DNA of 64,000 nt from JTS-RE37 sp963756115 (lineage in GTDB: Bacteria > Bacteroidota > Bacteroidia > Flavobacteriales > Flavobacteriaceae), in the NCBI GenBank assembly GCA_963756115.1, contig CAVWMN010000003.1, positions 1,116,001 to 1,180,000 of the forward strand, given 5' to 3'. Numbering within the stretch: the stretch's first letter is position 1; every line of letters starts with the position of its first letter. The notes under the pieces were generated by a model. It searched no databases. It was not told the DNA's origin and saw nothing but the letters and a program-made list of their open reading frames with translations. Positions 39,996-48,872 of this stretch are shown here, piece by piece. Position numbers and translations under genes: made by a program.

Positions 39996-41336
39996 ATGGG
40001 CAGGATATTGATAAAAAATGCCAAAATCATCAATGAAGGGCAGATCGTGCCCGGTGATATTCTCCTGGAAGACTCGCTCATCCTCAAGGTCGGTGCAGCT
40101 ATTTCTGCCGGTGATGCACAGGTTATAGATGTGGCCGGCAGGTATGTGTTACCCGGTGTCATCGATGACCAGGTCCATTTCAGGGAACCAGGTTTAACAC
40201 ATAAAGGGGATATAGCTTCGGAAAGCAAAGCGGCCCTGGCCGGCGGGATCACAAGCTATATGGAACAACCCAATACCCAACCGCAAACCACAACAATTGA
40301 AAACCTCGAGGCGAAGTTTACACGCGCAGCAAACAGTTCCTATGCCAATTATTCATTTCTATTCGGGTGTACCAATGATAATCTGGAGGAACTAAAAAGA
40401 CTGGACAGCAATGCCTGTTCCGGGGTGAAATTATTCCTGGGCTCCTCAACAGGGAATATGCTGGTAGATAACGAGGAAGTCATAGAAAAGATTTTCCTCA
40501 ATACGGAAATGGTGATATCGGCACATTGTGAGGATGAAACAACCATCAGGTCTAATCTACAGCATTTTAAAGAGCGGTTCGGGGAGGATATCCCCATCAA
40601 CTTCCACCCGCTCATTCGCAGTGAGGAGGCGTGTTACCTGTCTTCTTCCAAAGCAGTGTCCCTGGCCCGGAAGACCGGCGCACGACTCCATGTTTTCCAC
40701 GTATCCACGGGTCGGGAGACTGATTTATTCCGGAATGACATACCCCTCCATAAGAAGCGGATTACGGCCGAGGTCTGCATCCATCACTTGTGGTTTTCCG
40801 ATGCGGATTATGCCAAAAAACAAGCCCTGATCAAATGGAACCCTGCCGTAAAGACCGAAGTGGACAGGGCAGCCCTCTGGGAGGCTCTCCTGGATGACAG
40901 GATCGACATAGTGGCAACAGACCATGCGCCCCATACCCTGGAAGAAAAGAGCGGGGTATATACCAGGGTGGCTTCCGGCGGACCCCTGGTACAGCATGCC
41001 CTACCTGCCATGCTCAATAAGGCCGATTCCGGTGCTATAAAACTGGAAACAATCGTACAGAAAATGTGTCATAATCCGGCCATCTTGTTTGAGGTGGAAA
41101 AACGGGGCTTTATTCGGGAAGGATATTTTGCCGATCTCGTTGTGGCAGACCCCACCGCAACATGGATGGTCACAAAGGACAATATCCTTTATAAGTGCGG
41201 ATGGTCTCCTTTTGAAGGTACTACATTCAACTGGGGGATTACCCATACGTTTGTAAATGGGTACCTTGCCTATGAAAACGGGAAGTTTTCTGAAACAAGG
41301 AATGCAAGGAGGTTAACTTTTACACGTGGCGTATGA
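39996..41336 (+). CDS. pyrC: Dihydroorotase (Bacteroidetes class I type)
   Basis: Closes carbamoyl-aspartate to dihydroorotate in pyrimidine synthesis. The 446-residue amidohydrolase has GVIDDQVHFREPGLTHKGDI (54-73), HCEDE, VFHVSTGRETDL and VATDHAPHTLEEK, which hold the metal ligands. The usual H-x-H in the first strand is Q-x-H here (Gln59, His61), as in Bacteroides and Flavobacterium enzymes I recall. It follows the GT2 gene by 2 bases and overlaps DUF4296 by 4 bases. Confidence 0.92.
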   Translation: MGRILIKNAKIINEGQIVPGDILLEDSLILKVGAAISAGDAQVIDVAGRYVLPGVIDDQVHFREPGLTHKGDIASESKAALAGGITSYMEQPNTQPQTTTIENLEAKFTRAANSSYANYSFLFGCTNDNLEELKRLDSNACSGVKLFLGSSTGNMLVDNEEVIEKIFLNTEMVISAHCEDETTIRSNLQHFKERFGEDIPINFHPLIRSEEACYLSSSKAVSLARKTGARLHVFHVSTGRETDLFRNDIPLHKKRITAEVCIHHLWFSDADYAKKQALIKWNPAVKTEVDRAALWEALLDDRIDIVATDHAPHTLEEKSGVYTRVASGGPLVQHALPAMLNKADSGAIKLETIVQKMCHNPAILFEVEKRGFIREGYFADLVVADPTATWMVTKDNILYKCGWSPFEGTTFNWGITHTFVNGYLAYENGKFSETRNARRLTFTRGV

Positions 41337-41764
41337 AGTTATTGCTGTATATAGTATGTTTTGCACTATGCCTGTCATGTAATGAAGAGGTTATAAAAAA
41401 ACCCGAAAACCTCATCCCTAAAGATACAATGGCCTCTATTTTATACGAATTGGCCATCATCCAGGCGGCCAAGACTACCAATCCAAGGATCCTGGAGGAG
41501 CATCAAATCGAACCGATGCAATATCTGTATGAAAAGTACAGGATTGACAGTGCGCAGTTCGTGCAAAGCGATACGTACTATGCTTCCAGGCCCCTGGAAT
41601 ATGAAGCGTTGTTTAAAATAGTGGAATCACGGTTGGAGCGTGAAAAAGAGGTCCTGGAGGAAGCCCGTAAACAGAGAAATGACAGTGCCAGGCAGGAAAT
41701 GGAGAAAAAAAGGCAGGATAATGCCACGGAAATCAGGGAAAAAGCCCAGGATTCGATTCCTTGA
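41333..41764 (+). CDS. DUF4296 lipoprotein
   Basis: A 143-residue lipoprotein (MKLLLYIVCFALCLSCNEE, lipidated Cys16). PENLIPKDTMASILYELAIIQAAKTT (25-50) followed by YDIDSAQF-like spacing (RIDSAQFVQSDTYYASRPLEYEALF) is typical of DUF4296, found beside dihydroorotase in Flavobacteriaceae. The C-terminal third is a charged helix. The start overlaps the pyrC stop and the end overlaps the convergent epimerase gene by 32 bases. Function is unknown. Confidence 0.88.
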   Translation: MKLLLYIVCFALCLSCNEEVIKKPENLIPKDTMASILYELAIIQAAKTTNPRILEEHQIEPMQYLYEKYRIDSAQFVQSDTYYASRPLEYEALFKIVESRLEREKEVLEEARKQRNDSARQEMEKKRQDNATEIREKAQDSIP

Positions 41765-42752
41765 ACCGGTTGCAGCTGAAATATATTGCTTCAGCCATCA
41801 ATTCAAATTCATAATCCAGAATACCCACCACTTTTTTGTTGCTGTAATGTTGCTGTTGTTTCATCGCTTTTACGCCTTTTTTGGTTAGCAACCTGTCCCT
41901 GCCTGTAACCCGGCTTATCAACCAGTCCAATCTCCACATCAGGTTTAATTGCCAGTATTTCAATTGTTTCTTTGGGGTATTCTTGCCAAATTCGCGGGCT
42001 ACGTTAGAAAGGATTTCTTTAAAGGTCAGGTTTTTATCTATCAGAATAAACCGCTCATCGCGTATGTCAGATTCCATCAGGCTGACCATTATCTTCACCA
42101 CATCGTTTACCGTGATAAACCCCGATCCCCCAGGCGGGTAATATGTGCGGCCGCGTGCCGATATACGGAACAGCCTGCCACTGCCACGGTCCCAGTAGCC
42201 GGGGCCTATGATCAGTCCCGGGTTCACAATTACCACCTGGAGTCCTTCCTGGGCACCCCTCCATACTTCCATTTCCGCCTGATGTTTCGAAAGCGCGTAT
42301 ACATTGGGGTCATTGGAATTCCATCCGGAAAGTTCCGTTACAGGGGAGGAACCGGTACTTTTCCCGATCGTCGCAATGGAACTCACATAACATAACTTGG
42401 TGATATCGCAGGCGAGGCATAGGTTTACAATATTGGCGGTTCCCTCCACATTGATTTTCTGTAAGGATTTGAAATCCCTGGGATCAAAGGAAATTAAGGC
42501 CGCACAATGGTAGACAGAGGTGATGCCGCTGAAGGCTACCTCCATTGAAGGAATATCTGTTATGTCAGCTTCAACCCATCTTATAGTGTTGAACAATTCC
42601 TGTGGTGTATCAGTATAATAAGAAAAGACGCCTTTAACTTTGTCGAGATCGCTGCCCTGACGATATATTGCAGCTACGGAATTGCCTTTGCTTACCAGGT
42701 GGAATAAAAGGTGTGAGCCAACAAGGCCGGTGCCGCCAACTACTAAAATCAT
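41733..42752 (-). CDS. NAD-dependent epimerase/dehydratase family protein
   Basis: A 339-residue extended short-chain dehydrogenase. Rossmann motif GGTGLVGSHL (6-15), VSSIATIGKS (about 122-131) and the catalytic YALSKHQAE (Tyr near 152, Lys near 156) are clear, followed by GLIIGPGYWDRGSG. Substrates of this group include sugar nucleotides and sterol-like or flavonoid-like ketones, so the specific reaction is open. The 3' end overlaps the DUF4296 gene, and it is divergent from tyrS. Confidence 0.9.
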   Translation of the reverse strand: MILVVGGTGLVGSHLLFHLVSKGNSVAAIYRQGSDLDKVKGVFSYYTDTPQELFNTIRWVEADITDIPSMEVAFSGITSVYHCAALISFDPRDFKSLQKINVEGTANIVNLCLACDITKLCYVSSIATIGKSTGSSPVTELSGWNSNDPNVYALSKHQAEMEVWRGAQEGLQVVIVNPGLIIGPGYWDRGSGRLFRISARGRTYYPPGGSGFITVNDVVKIMVSLMESDIRDERFILIDKNLTFKEILSNVAREFGKNTPKKQLKYWQLNLMWRLDWLISRVTGRDRLLTKKGVKAMKQQQHYSNKKVVGILDYEFELMAEAIYFSCNRFKESNPGLFP

Positions 42753-42818
42753 GTCCCTAATTTACTCATTTACCCCGGATATATTCAATCCACGGAAAGC
42801 GCTCCGTCCTATTTATTT

Positions 42819-42826
42819 TATATTTG
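42819..42826 (+). promoter_or_regulatory. -7 element of tyrS
   Basis: TATATTTG matches TAnnTTTG, 23 bases before ATG 42850, which supports that start over the longer open frame beginning at 42682. Confidence 0.7.
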
Positions 42827-42849
42827 CAGCAATTACATATAAATTCAGC

Positions 42850-44145
42850 ATGGGTTCAAATTTTGTGGCAGAATTAAAATGGAGGGGGATGTTGCATGAT
42901 GTCATGCCCGGCACCGAAGAACATTTGCTCCAGGGACGGCAATCGGCCTACCTCGGAATAGATCCAACGGCAGATTCGTTGCATATCGGGCATTTGGTAG
43001 GGGTAATGATGCTGCGTCATTTCCAGGAAGCAGGGCATAAGCCGTATGCCCTGCTGGGAGGTGCTACGGGGATGATAGGAGATCCTTCGGGAAAATCCAC
43101 GGAACGGAACCTGCTGGAAGAAACCACCCTTCGTGCAAATCAGGAAGCGCTTAAAAACCAATTGGCCCGCTTTCTCGACTTTGACAGCAACGTGGAGAAT
43201 GGCGCGGTATTGGTGAATAATTACGACTGGATGAAAGACTTTTCATTTATCGACTTTATCCGGGAAGTGGGTAAACACATCACCGTGAACTACATGATGG
43301 CCAAGGATTCGGTTAAAAAGAGGCTATCCTCAGACGCCAAAGAAGGGATGTCCTTTACGGAATTTACCTATCAATTGGTACAGGGGTATGACTTTTTATA
43401 CCTTTTCAGAACTTATGGTTGCACCCTTCAAATGGGAGGGAGCGACCAATGGGGAAATATCACCACAGGAACGGAGCTGATCAGGAGGATGGAGGGGGGA
43501 AAAGGGTATGCCATTACCTGCCCGCTCATTACCAAAGCGGACGGTACAAAATTCGGGAAAACGGAGGAAGGCAATGTATGGCTCGACCCCAAAAGGACTT
43601 CCCCCTATAAATTCTATCAATACTGGCTGAATACCTCCGATACGGATGCTGAAAAGTATATCAGGATCTTCACGTTGCTTCCGCAGGAAACAGTGATGGA
43701 GTTGGTGGAGGAGCACCGGGAAGCGCCTCATAACAGAGTCCTCCAGAAACGACTGGCAGAAGAGATAACAATCCTGGTACATTCCAAAGAGGAATTGGAT
43801 AATGCAATCAGTGCCAGCACCATCCTTTTTGGCAATTCAACTTCTGACGATCTCCGAAAACTGGATACGACCACCTTTTTCGAACTTTTTGAAGGTGTAC
43901 CCCAGGCCACTGTTTCAAGGGGCTTGATAGAGGAAGGCATGGATATGATTGCTGCATTATCTGCACAAACCAGGTTTTTGGGATCCAATGGGGAAGCAAG
44001 GCGCGAATTGCAGCAGAATGCTATTTCCGTCAATAAGGAAAAAGTAAATGATACGTTTAAGATAACGAGCAGGGAACTCATCAATGACAAATATGTGCTG
44101 CTCCAAAAAGGCAAAAGAAATTACTTTGTGCTGGTCGTTGACTGA
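42850..44145 (+). CDS. tyrS: Tyrosyl-tRNA synthetase
   Basis: Charges tRNA-Tyr. The 431-residue class I enzyme has YLGIDPTADSLHIGHLVG with HIGH at 45-48, the tyrosine-binding YDFLYLF and GGSDQWGNI, the KMSKS equivalent KFGKT (about 232-236) and a C-terminal S4 RNA-binding domain (NAISVNKEKVNDTF). Start ATG 42850 follows the -7 element directly; the frame upstream lies over the divergent epimerase gene. Confidence 0.98.
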   Translation: MGSNFVAELKWRGMLHDVMPGTEEHLLQGRQSAYLGIDPTADSLHIGHLVGVMMLRHFQEAGHKPYALLGGATGMIGDPSGKSTERNLLEETTLRANQEALKNQLARFLDFDSNVENGAVLVNNYDWMKDFSFIDFIREVGKHITVNYMMAKDSVKKRLSSDAKEGMSFTEFTYQLVQGYDFLYLFRTYGCTLQMGGSDQWGNITTGTELIRRMEGGKGYAITCPLITKADGTKFGKTEEGNVWLDPKRTSPYKFYQYWLNTSDTDAEKYIRIFTLLPQETVMELVEEHREAPHNRVLQKRLAEEITILVHSKEELDNAISASTILFGNSTSDDLRKLDTTTFFELFEGVPQATVSRGLIEEGMDMIAALSAQTRFLGSNGEARRELQQNAISVNKEKVNDTFKITSRELINDKYVLLQKGKRNYFVLVVD

Positions 44146-44186
44146 TCCCTCACAGCAGGCAATAAGCCTTTTTGTAAGATCAACCT

Positions 44187-44834
44187 ATGAAAATCTATAA
44201 ACCATCCACCGTTGCGGACCTGCAGCAATTTTACGGGGACCTCCTGCTGGAAATGGGACGGTTTCCAACCATTTATGAACATCTGAAAGCGTTATCTGCC
44301 AGGATGTGGGAAGGGGTTCAAGCCAACAAGGAGGCTGTGCTTCAGGAAATCAGCAACTATCACTGGTCCTATTTGGGCCGGCCTACCTCTGATCTTTCCC
44401 GGATTGGATTAACTGAGGCGGATTGCAGGCAAACCATTGCCAATGAATACGGATTCAGGCGATGGACGGAGGTTGCCCACATGTCAATACCCTATGATCA
44501 GAAATTTGAATCACTGGTAAACGCTGTCCTTGAAGGTTCCCTGAACGCGGTGCGGAATTACATCACAGAAAACGCTGAACTACTAAACCAAAAATCCGCC
44601 TATGGGCACAAGGCTTCCCTTCTGCATTACACCGTTAGCAATGGTGTAGAATTTTGGCGGCAGCAGGTGCCCGAAAATTTACCCGAAATCGCACGTTTCC
44701 TGGTCGACAGTGGTGCCAATAAAAACGCAAAGATGTTGGTTTATGGCGGGGAATATACCGCCTCTGAATTGCTTTTGTCCAGTGCTCACCCCCAAAATGC
44801 AGGCGTTTTGGAGGCCCTTCGGAAAATCGTGTGA
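44187..44834 (+). CDS. Ankyrin-repeat-like protein
   Basis: A 215-residue soluble protein with no signal peptide. The C-terminal half shows loose ankyrin-type helices: FESLVNAVLEGSLNAVRNYITENAELLNQKSAYGHKASLLHYTVSNG and later ARFLVDSGANKNAK. The N-terminal half is helical and includes EYGFRRWTEVAHM. Ankyrin proteins mediate protein binding; no partner is indicated. It lies 41 bases after tyrS and may be co-transcribed. Confidence in the fold is moderate. Confidence 0.75.
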   Translation: MKIYKPSTVADLQQFYGDLLLEMGRFPTIYEHLKALSARMWEGVQANKEAVLQEISNYHWSYLGRPTSDLSRIGLTEADCRQTIANEYGFRRWTEVAHMSIPYDQKFESLVNAVLEGSLNAVRNYITENAELLNQKSAYGHKASLLHYTVSNGVEFWRQQVPENLPEIARFLVDSGANKNAKMLVYGGEYTASELLLSSAHPQNAGVLEALRKIV

Positions 44835-44884
44835 CAGCATCCCGGACTATTACAACAGGCGTGTAAGGTCAGGATTCCGGGAAC

Positions 44885-45865
44885 TCACAGAGCCATGAGG
44901 TTGCAGCCCCGGATATCGGAATTGTCGAAACGGCCGATTACCTCAAATCTTCCATCTTCATAGACACGGCCAAGGTCCTGGGTGGCAATAAATGCACAGG
45001 AATAGCGGTTGGCCAGATCCACCACATTGATACCCCCCGTTTTGCCTACTGGCTGAACCGCCAGGGGATCCTCGGGATCCCGGATTAAAATTTTCATCCA
45101 CGGCGGTGGTTCAAATATACCATTCCCTTTGGAGTAAGCCTGTGAGAGCAATTCCGTCATCCCATATTCAGAATGGATCTCCATCACACCAAATGCTTCC
45201 CGCAATTTCAGATGGAGTTGTTCCCGGATCATTTCCTCACGCCTTCCTTTCATCCCACCTGTTTCCATAATTACGGTGTTTTTCAGGCTCATCCGGTACC
45301 TTTCTGCCATATCCAACAAGGCAAATGAAACTCCGATAAGGAGCACCTTCTGGCCATCATGTTCCAGCTCCAATAGTTTTTTATGTAGTTTTTTAAGGTC
45401 ATGAAGGTAAAAACCACTATCGGGATGGCTGCTTTTTGCTATCAGGTCCTGTACCATATATACCAGGGAAGACCCTTGTCGTTCGAGGTAGGAAGGTAAT
45501 AGAGCCAGAATACAGTAGTCAGAAATGGGGCCATAGAAATAGTCAAATGCCGTGAGGTAACTCTGCTCATAGCGTTTCAAATCCAGGACATAGTGCTTGC
45601 TTACCGATGCCGCTGTGGTTCCGCTGCTTGTAAAAATTATTTCCTCCCCCCTCGGTTTCCCTGAAACTATAGCCCGGGATTTAAAGAATTCAATGGGCAG
45701 GTAAGGGATTTCACCCCAGTGAGAAACACGGCTATCCGTCCTGCCGATGAATTCGCAAAATTCCCTGTAAACGGGATTGGAATGGTATTGGAACTGAAAT
45801 GTTTCCATGGCCAGCGCTGTGAAGTCAACTTCTCTGGAAATCTCAAAAATGTCGTGGTTGTTCAT
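44885..45865 (-). CDS. LuxE-like acyl-protein synthetase/acyltransferase
   Basis: A 326-residue protein related to LuxE and AMP-binding enzymes: IPYLPIEFFKSRAIVSG (about 50-66), the nucleotide loop IFTSSGTTAASVSKHYV (about 75-91), GVSFALLDMAER, METGGMKGRREEMIREQLH and SEYGMTELLSQAYS (about 226-239). LuxE activates fatty acids as acyl-adenylates; no luciferase or reductase genes (luxA, B, C) are visible, so bioluminescence is unlikely. Members in Flavobacteriaceae sit beside sorting-domain proteins as here. The start is ATG 45865; the frame extends 10 residues further without likeness. Confidence 0.85.
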   Translation of the reverse strand: MNNHDIFEISREVDFTALAMETFQFQYHSNPVYREFCEFIGRTDSRVSHWGEIPYLPIEFFKSRAIVSGKPRGEEIIFTSSGTTAASVSKHYVLDLKRYEQSYLTAFDYFYGPISDYCILALLPSYLERQGSSLVYMVQDLIAKSSHPDSGFYLHDLKKLHKKLLELEHDGQKVLLIGVSFALLDMAERYRMSLKNTVIMETGGMKGRREEMIREQLHLKLREAFGVMEIHSEYGMTELLSQAYSKGNGIFEPPPWMKILIRDPEDPLAVQPVGKTGGINVVDLANRYSCAFIATQDLGRVYEDGRFEVIGRFDNSDIRGCNLMAL

Positions 45866-45889
45866 GGGCTCCCTGGCTGCTGTAAAAAT

Positions 45890-45940
45890 AGCCAAAAAAA
45901 AGCCCCTTACCTCAGTTTGTTATCCGGAGGGGGGCTTGGG
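45890..45940 (-). terminator. Rho-independent terminator (minus strand) after the first sorting-domain gene
   Basis: Read on the minus strand, AGCCCC (45936-45931) pairs with GGGGCT (45906-45901), with CCTC/GAGG adding an inner stem, and a run of eight U follows (45901-45894). Confidence 0.75.
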
Positions 45941-45961
45941 GGTCCAGGTTGGTCAGGGGAT

Positions 45962-46279
45962 TTACTTTACTACCAGTTTCCGGGTCATAGTCTTTTCTCT
46001 TTCCTGTACCTGCAACATATAAACGCCAGGCACTAATTTGGAAATATTAAGGGCGGTGGAGGTGATCCGGTCCTGCAATACTACTTTCCCAAATACATCG
46101 TATATCGTGATTTTTTTGGTGTCGTTTGCAGGGGTGGTAATATAAACAACATCGTTGACGGCCGGATTGGGGTAAAGTTTAAAACCAGCTGCCTGTGAAG
46201 TAGCGGCAGATGTTTGCATTTGCTGGGCGGAAAGCATCAATGTGCATACCATCGCGAGTGTTAAGTAGATTAGCTTCAT
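45962..46279 (-). CDS. Type IX sorting-domain protein without cargo, copy 1
   Basis: A 105-residue protein consisting of a signal peptide (MKLIYLTLAMVCTLMLSAQQ), a short spacer and a type A T9SS C-terminal sorting domain (about 35-105): GFKLYPNPAVNDVVYI, KKITIYDVFGKVVLQ, LNISKLVPGVYMLQV, ending TRKLVVK. There is no cargo domain between. Sorting domains are normally cut off by the PorU/PorZ attachment complex, so the product would be only a short peptide. It could act as decoy, regulator or substrate probe. ATG 46285 is a possible earlier start. Confidence 0.85.
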   Translation of the reverse strand: MKLIYLTLAMVCTLMLSAQQMQTSAATSQAAGFKLYPNPAVNDVVYITTPANDTKKITIYDVFGKVVLQDRITSTALNISKLVPGVYMLQVQEREKTMTRKLVVK

Positions 46280-46469
46280 TGACATTGATTTGGGATCAAT
46301 ACTGTAAATATAACAGAAAGGGCGTAGTGGAATCTGAATTTGTTGTGAAACCAAAATTATTGTAGGTAAAATCGTAGCCGGCTGCCTTTCATCGATGATT
46401 TCAACGACATACCGGCTTTAGCAGAGTTCAAAGCCAGGGGGGTTGGAGTTCAAAAATGGCGTGTTATTT

Positions 46470-46778
46470 TTATTTAACGATGAGTTTACGGGTGGCAACC
46501 TTATCCTTCTCAAAAACACGAATGACATAGACACCGGCATCAAGGTCGGAAAGGTTGAGTTCTTTGCCCAGGATAGTGGTTTCAAGTACCTGGGTACCCA
46601 ATACATCATAAATCAGGATCTTCTTAGGTGCATTGAGGAATGTCTGGACAAAAACTTTGCCGTTGGTAACCGGGTTAGGATAGAGCTTAAACCCTGTAAT
46701 ATCCCCATTTCCGGGGGTTTCCTGACCCTGGGCAGCGGTAATAAATAAGACTAAAAAGATCAGGTAAAAGTGCTTCAT
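46470..46778 (-). CDS. Type IX sorting-domain protein without cargo, copy 2
   Basis: A 102-residue paralogue of the gene at 45962: signal peptide (MKHFYLIFLVLFITAAQGQ), then nothing but a type A sorting domain (GFKLYPNPVTNGKVFVQ, KKILIYDVLGTQVLET, LNLSDLDAGVYVIRVF, ending TRKLIVK). The two run on the same strand 190 bases apart. Sequence identity is partial, so this is an old duplication or two independent recruits. No TAnnTTTG element is obvious for it. Function unknown. Confidence 0.85.
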   Translation of the reverse strand: MKHFYLIFLVLFITAAQGQETPGNGDITGFKLYPNPVTNGKVFVQTFLNAPKKILIYDVLGTQVLETTILGKELNLSDLDAGVYVIRVFEKDKVATRKLIVK

Positions 46779-47029
46779 ACAATATCCGCAACTATTTATA
46801 TATCACAAATATACTCATTTTAACTAATGGGAAGGCACGGTAGCTTTCAAGTGCCTGTAAATTCGATGAGATACTTTTTTTGCTGCCGTGCCTGTTATGA
46901 GATGGAAGCCTTCAGCCGGGATCAGGTTGATGTACATTTATCATTGCTATCCTGTGACAGCCGGCCATCGCAATGTTATAATATTGTTATCATATTAAAT
47001 GTATGTTAAATCATTAAGGTCAATAATAG

Positions 47030-47037
47030 TATCTTTG
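47030..47037 (+). promoter_or_regulatory. -7 element of the PhoB/PhoR-type operon
   Basis: TATCTTTG matches TAnnTTTG, 31 bases before the ATG. The region 46779-47029 before it holds no gene or structure I can support. Confidence 0.6.
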
Positions 47038-47068
47038 AAAATATCCTAACAACCAAGCTGATAGTGGC

Positions 47069-47755
47069 ATGAAAAAGAATGAAATAAGAATTCTTTTGGT
47101 AGATGACGAGCCAGACGTCCTGGAAATCCTGAGTTACAACCTGTCTGCTGAAGGCTACCAGGTATTCACTGCAAAAAATGGGGCAGAGGGTGTCGCCAGG
47201 GCTATAAAAAAGATCCCTCATCTGATCGTTCTCGATGTTATGATGCCTGAAATGGACGGAATTGAAGCCTGTTCCATTTTGCGGTCCACCAAAGGGCTGG
47301 AAAATACCATCATCACCCTGCTCACAGCACGTGGTGAGGATTATTCCCAAATGGCCGGATTTGATGCGGGTGCGGATGATTATATCACCAAACCCATCAA
47401 GCCAAAGGTTTTTGTAAGCAAGGTAAAAGCCCTGCTGCGCAGGTTCAAGGAGGATGGCACTAGTTCTGAAGAGATTATGAATATTGGGAACCTGCAGATC
47501 AACAGGGAAGAATATAAGGTGGTCAACAACGGGAAAGAAATTACGTTACCCCGGAAAGAGTTTGAATTGCTGGCCCTTCTGGCTTCCAAACCGGACAAGG
47601 TTTTTAAACGGGAATCTATACTGGATAAAGTATGGGGGCAGGAAGTTGTGGTTGGAGGCCGCACCATTGATGTCCATATCCGGAAACTACGGGAAAAGAT
47701 CGGAGATGATCATTTCAAGACAGTGAAAGGGGTAGGTTATAAGTTTGTACTATAA
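47069..47755 (+). CDS. OmpR/PhoB-family response regulator
   Basis: A 228-residue regulator: receiver (about 5-120) with acidic pair in LLVDDEPDVLE, phosphoacceptor Asp in LIVLDVMMPEMDG (Asp56) and Lys in YITKPIKP; winged-helix DNA-binding domain (about 130-228) with RKEFELLALLASKPDKVFKRE and TIDVHIRKLREKIG. The kinase gene follows with its start codon overlapping the stop (TAATG), so the two are a cognate pair. Similar pairs in Flavobacteriaceae are PhoB/PhoR-like; phosphate control cannot be shown here. Confidence 0.95.
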   Translation: MKKNEIRILLVDDEPDVLEILSYNLSAEGYQVFTAKNGAEGVARAIKKIPHLIVLDVMMPEMDGIEACSILRSTKGLENTIITLLTARGEDYSQMAGFDAGADDYITKPIKPKVFVSKVKALLRRFKEDGTSSEEIMNIGNLQINREEYKVVNNGKEITLPRKEFELLALLASKPDKVFKRESILDKVWGQEVVVGGRTIDVHIRKLREKIGDDHFKTVKGVGYKFVL

Positions 47756-48810
47756 TGGCCCTCCGGTTAAAAAAATCCTATAAGTTTGCCCTTCGCTCCA
47801 CTCTTATTATTACGCTTGCCATTGCCCTTGGACTGATCTTTTTAGCAGTAATCCTTAACATCCTTCCGGATGTATGGCCTTACCTTCTTGGATTTATCCC
47901 ATTTGTCTTTTTCATGTCCTTCCTTATCCTGCAGGCGCGGGTGGAAAAGTTCATCTACCGGAGGATCAACAAGATCTACGATGATGTCTCGCTCCTGGAG
48001 TCCTCATCTTTTAGTTCCCGGCCTATCACAACCGATATGAAAACCCTCACCGAGGAAATTGAAAAGTTTACAAAGGATAAGAAGATTGAGATCGATACGC
48101 TGAAGATCCGGGAAGAATACCGGAAAGATTTTTTGGGGAATATTTCCCATGAACTAAAAACCCCGCTGTTCACAGTACAAGGTTATATCCTCACACTTCT
48201 GGATGGGGCAATGGACGACAAATCCGTACGGAAGAAGTATCTGCACCGCGCTAATAAAGGTGTGGAGCGGCTCATTTACATCGTGAAGGACCTGGACCTC
48301 ATTACCAAATTTGAGGCGGGGGACCTGCGTCTGGATCGCCAAACCTTCGATATCATCGAGCTGATCCAGAATGTATTCGACCTCCTTGAAATGAAGGCCT
48401 CCAAAAGAGGGATCACCCTTACCTTCGATATGGATTACACGTCGCCAGTCTATGTATATGCCGACCATGAAAAAATCCAGCAGGTATTGACCAACCTGAT
48501 CGTTAATTCTATTAAATACGGCAATACGAAGGGCATAACCGAGGTCAGTGTGGAAAACCTTATCAAGAACAAGGTTATCGTGAGGGTAACCGATAATGGC
48601 GAAGGTATATCAGCAGAACACCTGCCGAGGATCTTTGAACGGTTCTACCGCGTGGATAAAAGCGGTAGCCGAAAAGAAGGAGGATCCGGCCTGGGATTGT
48701 CTATTGTGAAACATGTCATTGAGGCACATAAGGAAAAAATATATGTGGAAAGCACCCATGGAATTGGTTCGGAATTTTCATTTACGCTTGAGAAGGCAAA
48801 ACCATCCTGA
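47755..48810 (+). CDS. PhoR-type sensor histidine kinase
   Basis: A 351-residue kinase with two N-terminal membrane helices (about 14-35 and 40-58) almost without periplasmic loop, a linker, HisKA with His in LGNISHELKTPLFTVQGY (about residue 130), and HATPase with NLIVNSIKYG, DNGEGI and GGSGLGLSIVKHV. The lack of an extracytoplasmic domain suggests it senses membrane state or a partner protein, as PhoR does. It forms one transcript with the response regulator. Confidence 0.94.
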   Translation: MALRLKKSYKFALRSTLIITLAIALGLIFLAVILNILPDVWPYLLGFIPFVFFMSFLILQARVEKFIYRRINKIYDDVSLLESSSFSSRPITTDMKTLTEEIEKFTKDKKIEIDTLKIREEYRKDFLGNISHELKTPLFTVQGYILTLLDGAMDDKSVRKKYLHRANKGVERLIYIVKDLDLITKFEAGDLRLDRQTFDIIELIQNVFDLLEMKASKRGITLTFDMDYTSPVYVYADHEKIQQVLTNLIVNSIKYGNTKGITEVSVENLIKNKVIVRVTDNGEGISAEHLPRIFERFYRVDKSGSRKEGGSGLGLSIVKHVIEAHKEKIYVESTHGIGSEFSFTLEKAKPS

Positions 48811-48841
48811 ATTAAATCCTAATCCCGAGGAAAGATTTCCT

Positions 48842-48849
48842 TAGTTTTG
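48842..48849 (+). promoter_or_regulatory. -7 element of trmB
   Basis: TAGTTTTG matches TAnnTTTG, 23 bases before the GTG start. Confidence 0.5.
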
Positions 48850-48872
48850 CCTGAATACAAAATCCATCCCTT

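Noticed and set aside
42682..42849. Longer N-terminus for TyrS
   Set aside because: It covers the tyrS promoter and the start of the divergent epimerase gene; the conserved protein begins at 42850.
44885..45865. Bioluminescence cluster
   Set aside because: Only a LuxE-like gene is present; luxC, luxD, luxA and luxB are absent.
46779..47029. Possible small gene or RNA in the gap before the PhoB/PhoR-type pair
   Set aside because: No open frame with a family likeness and no convincing structure was found.
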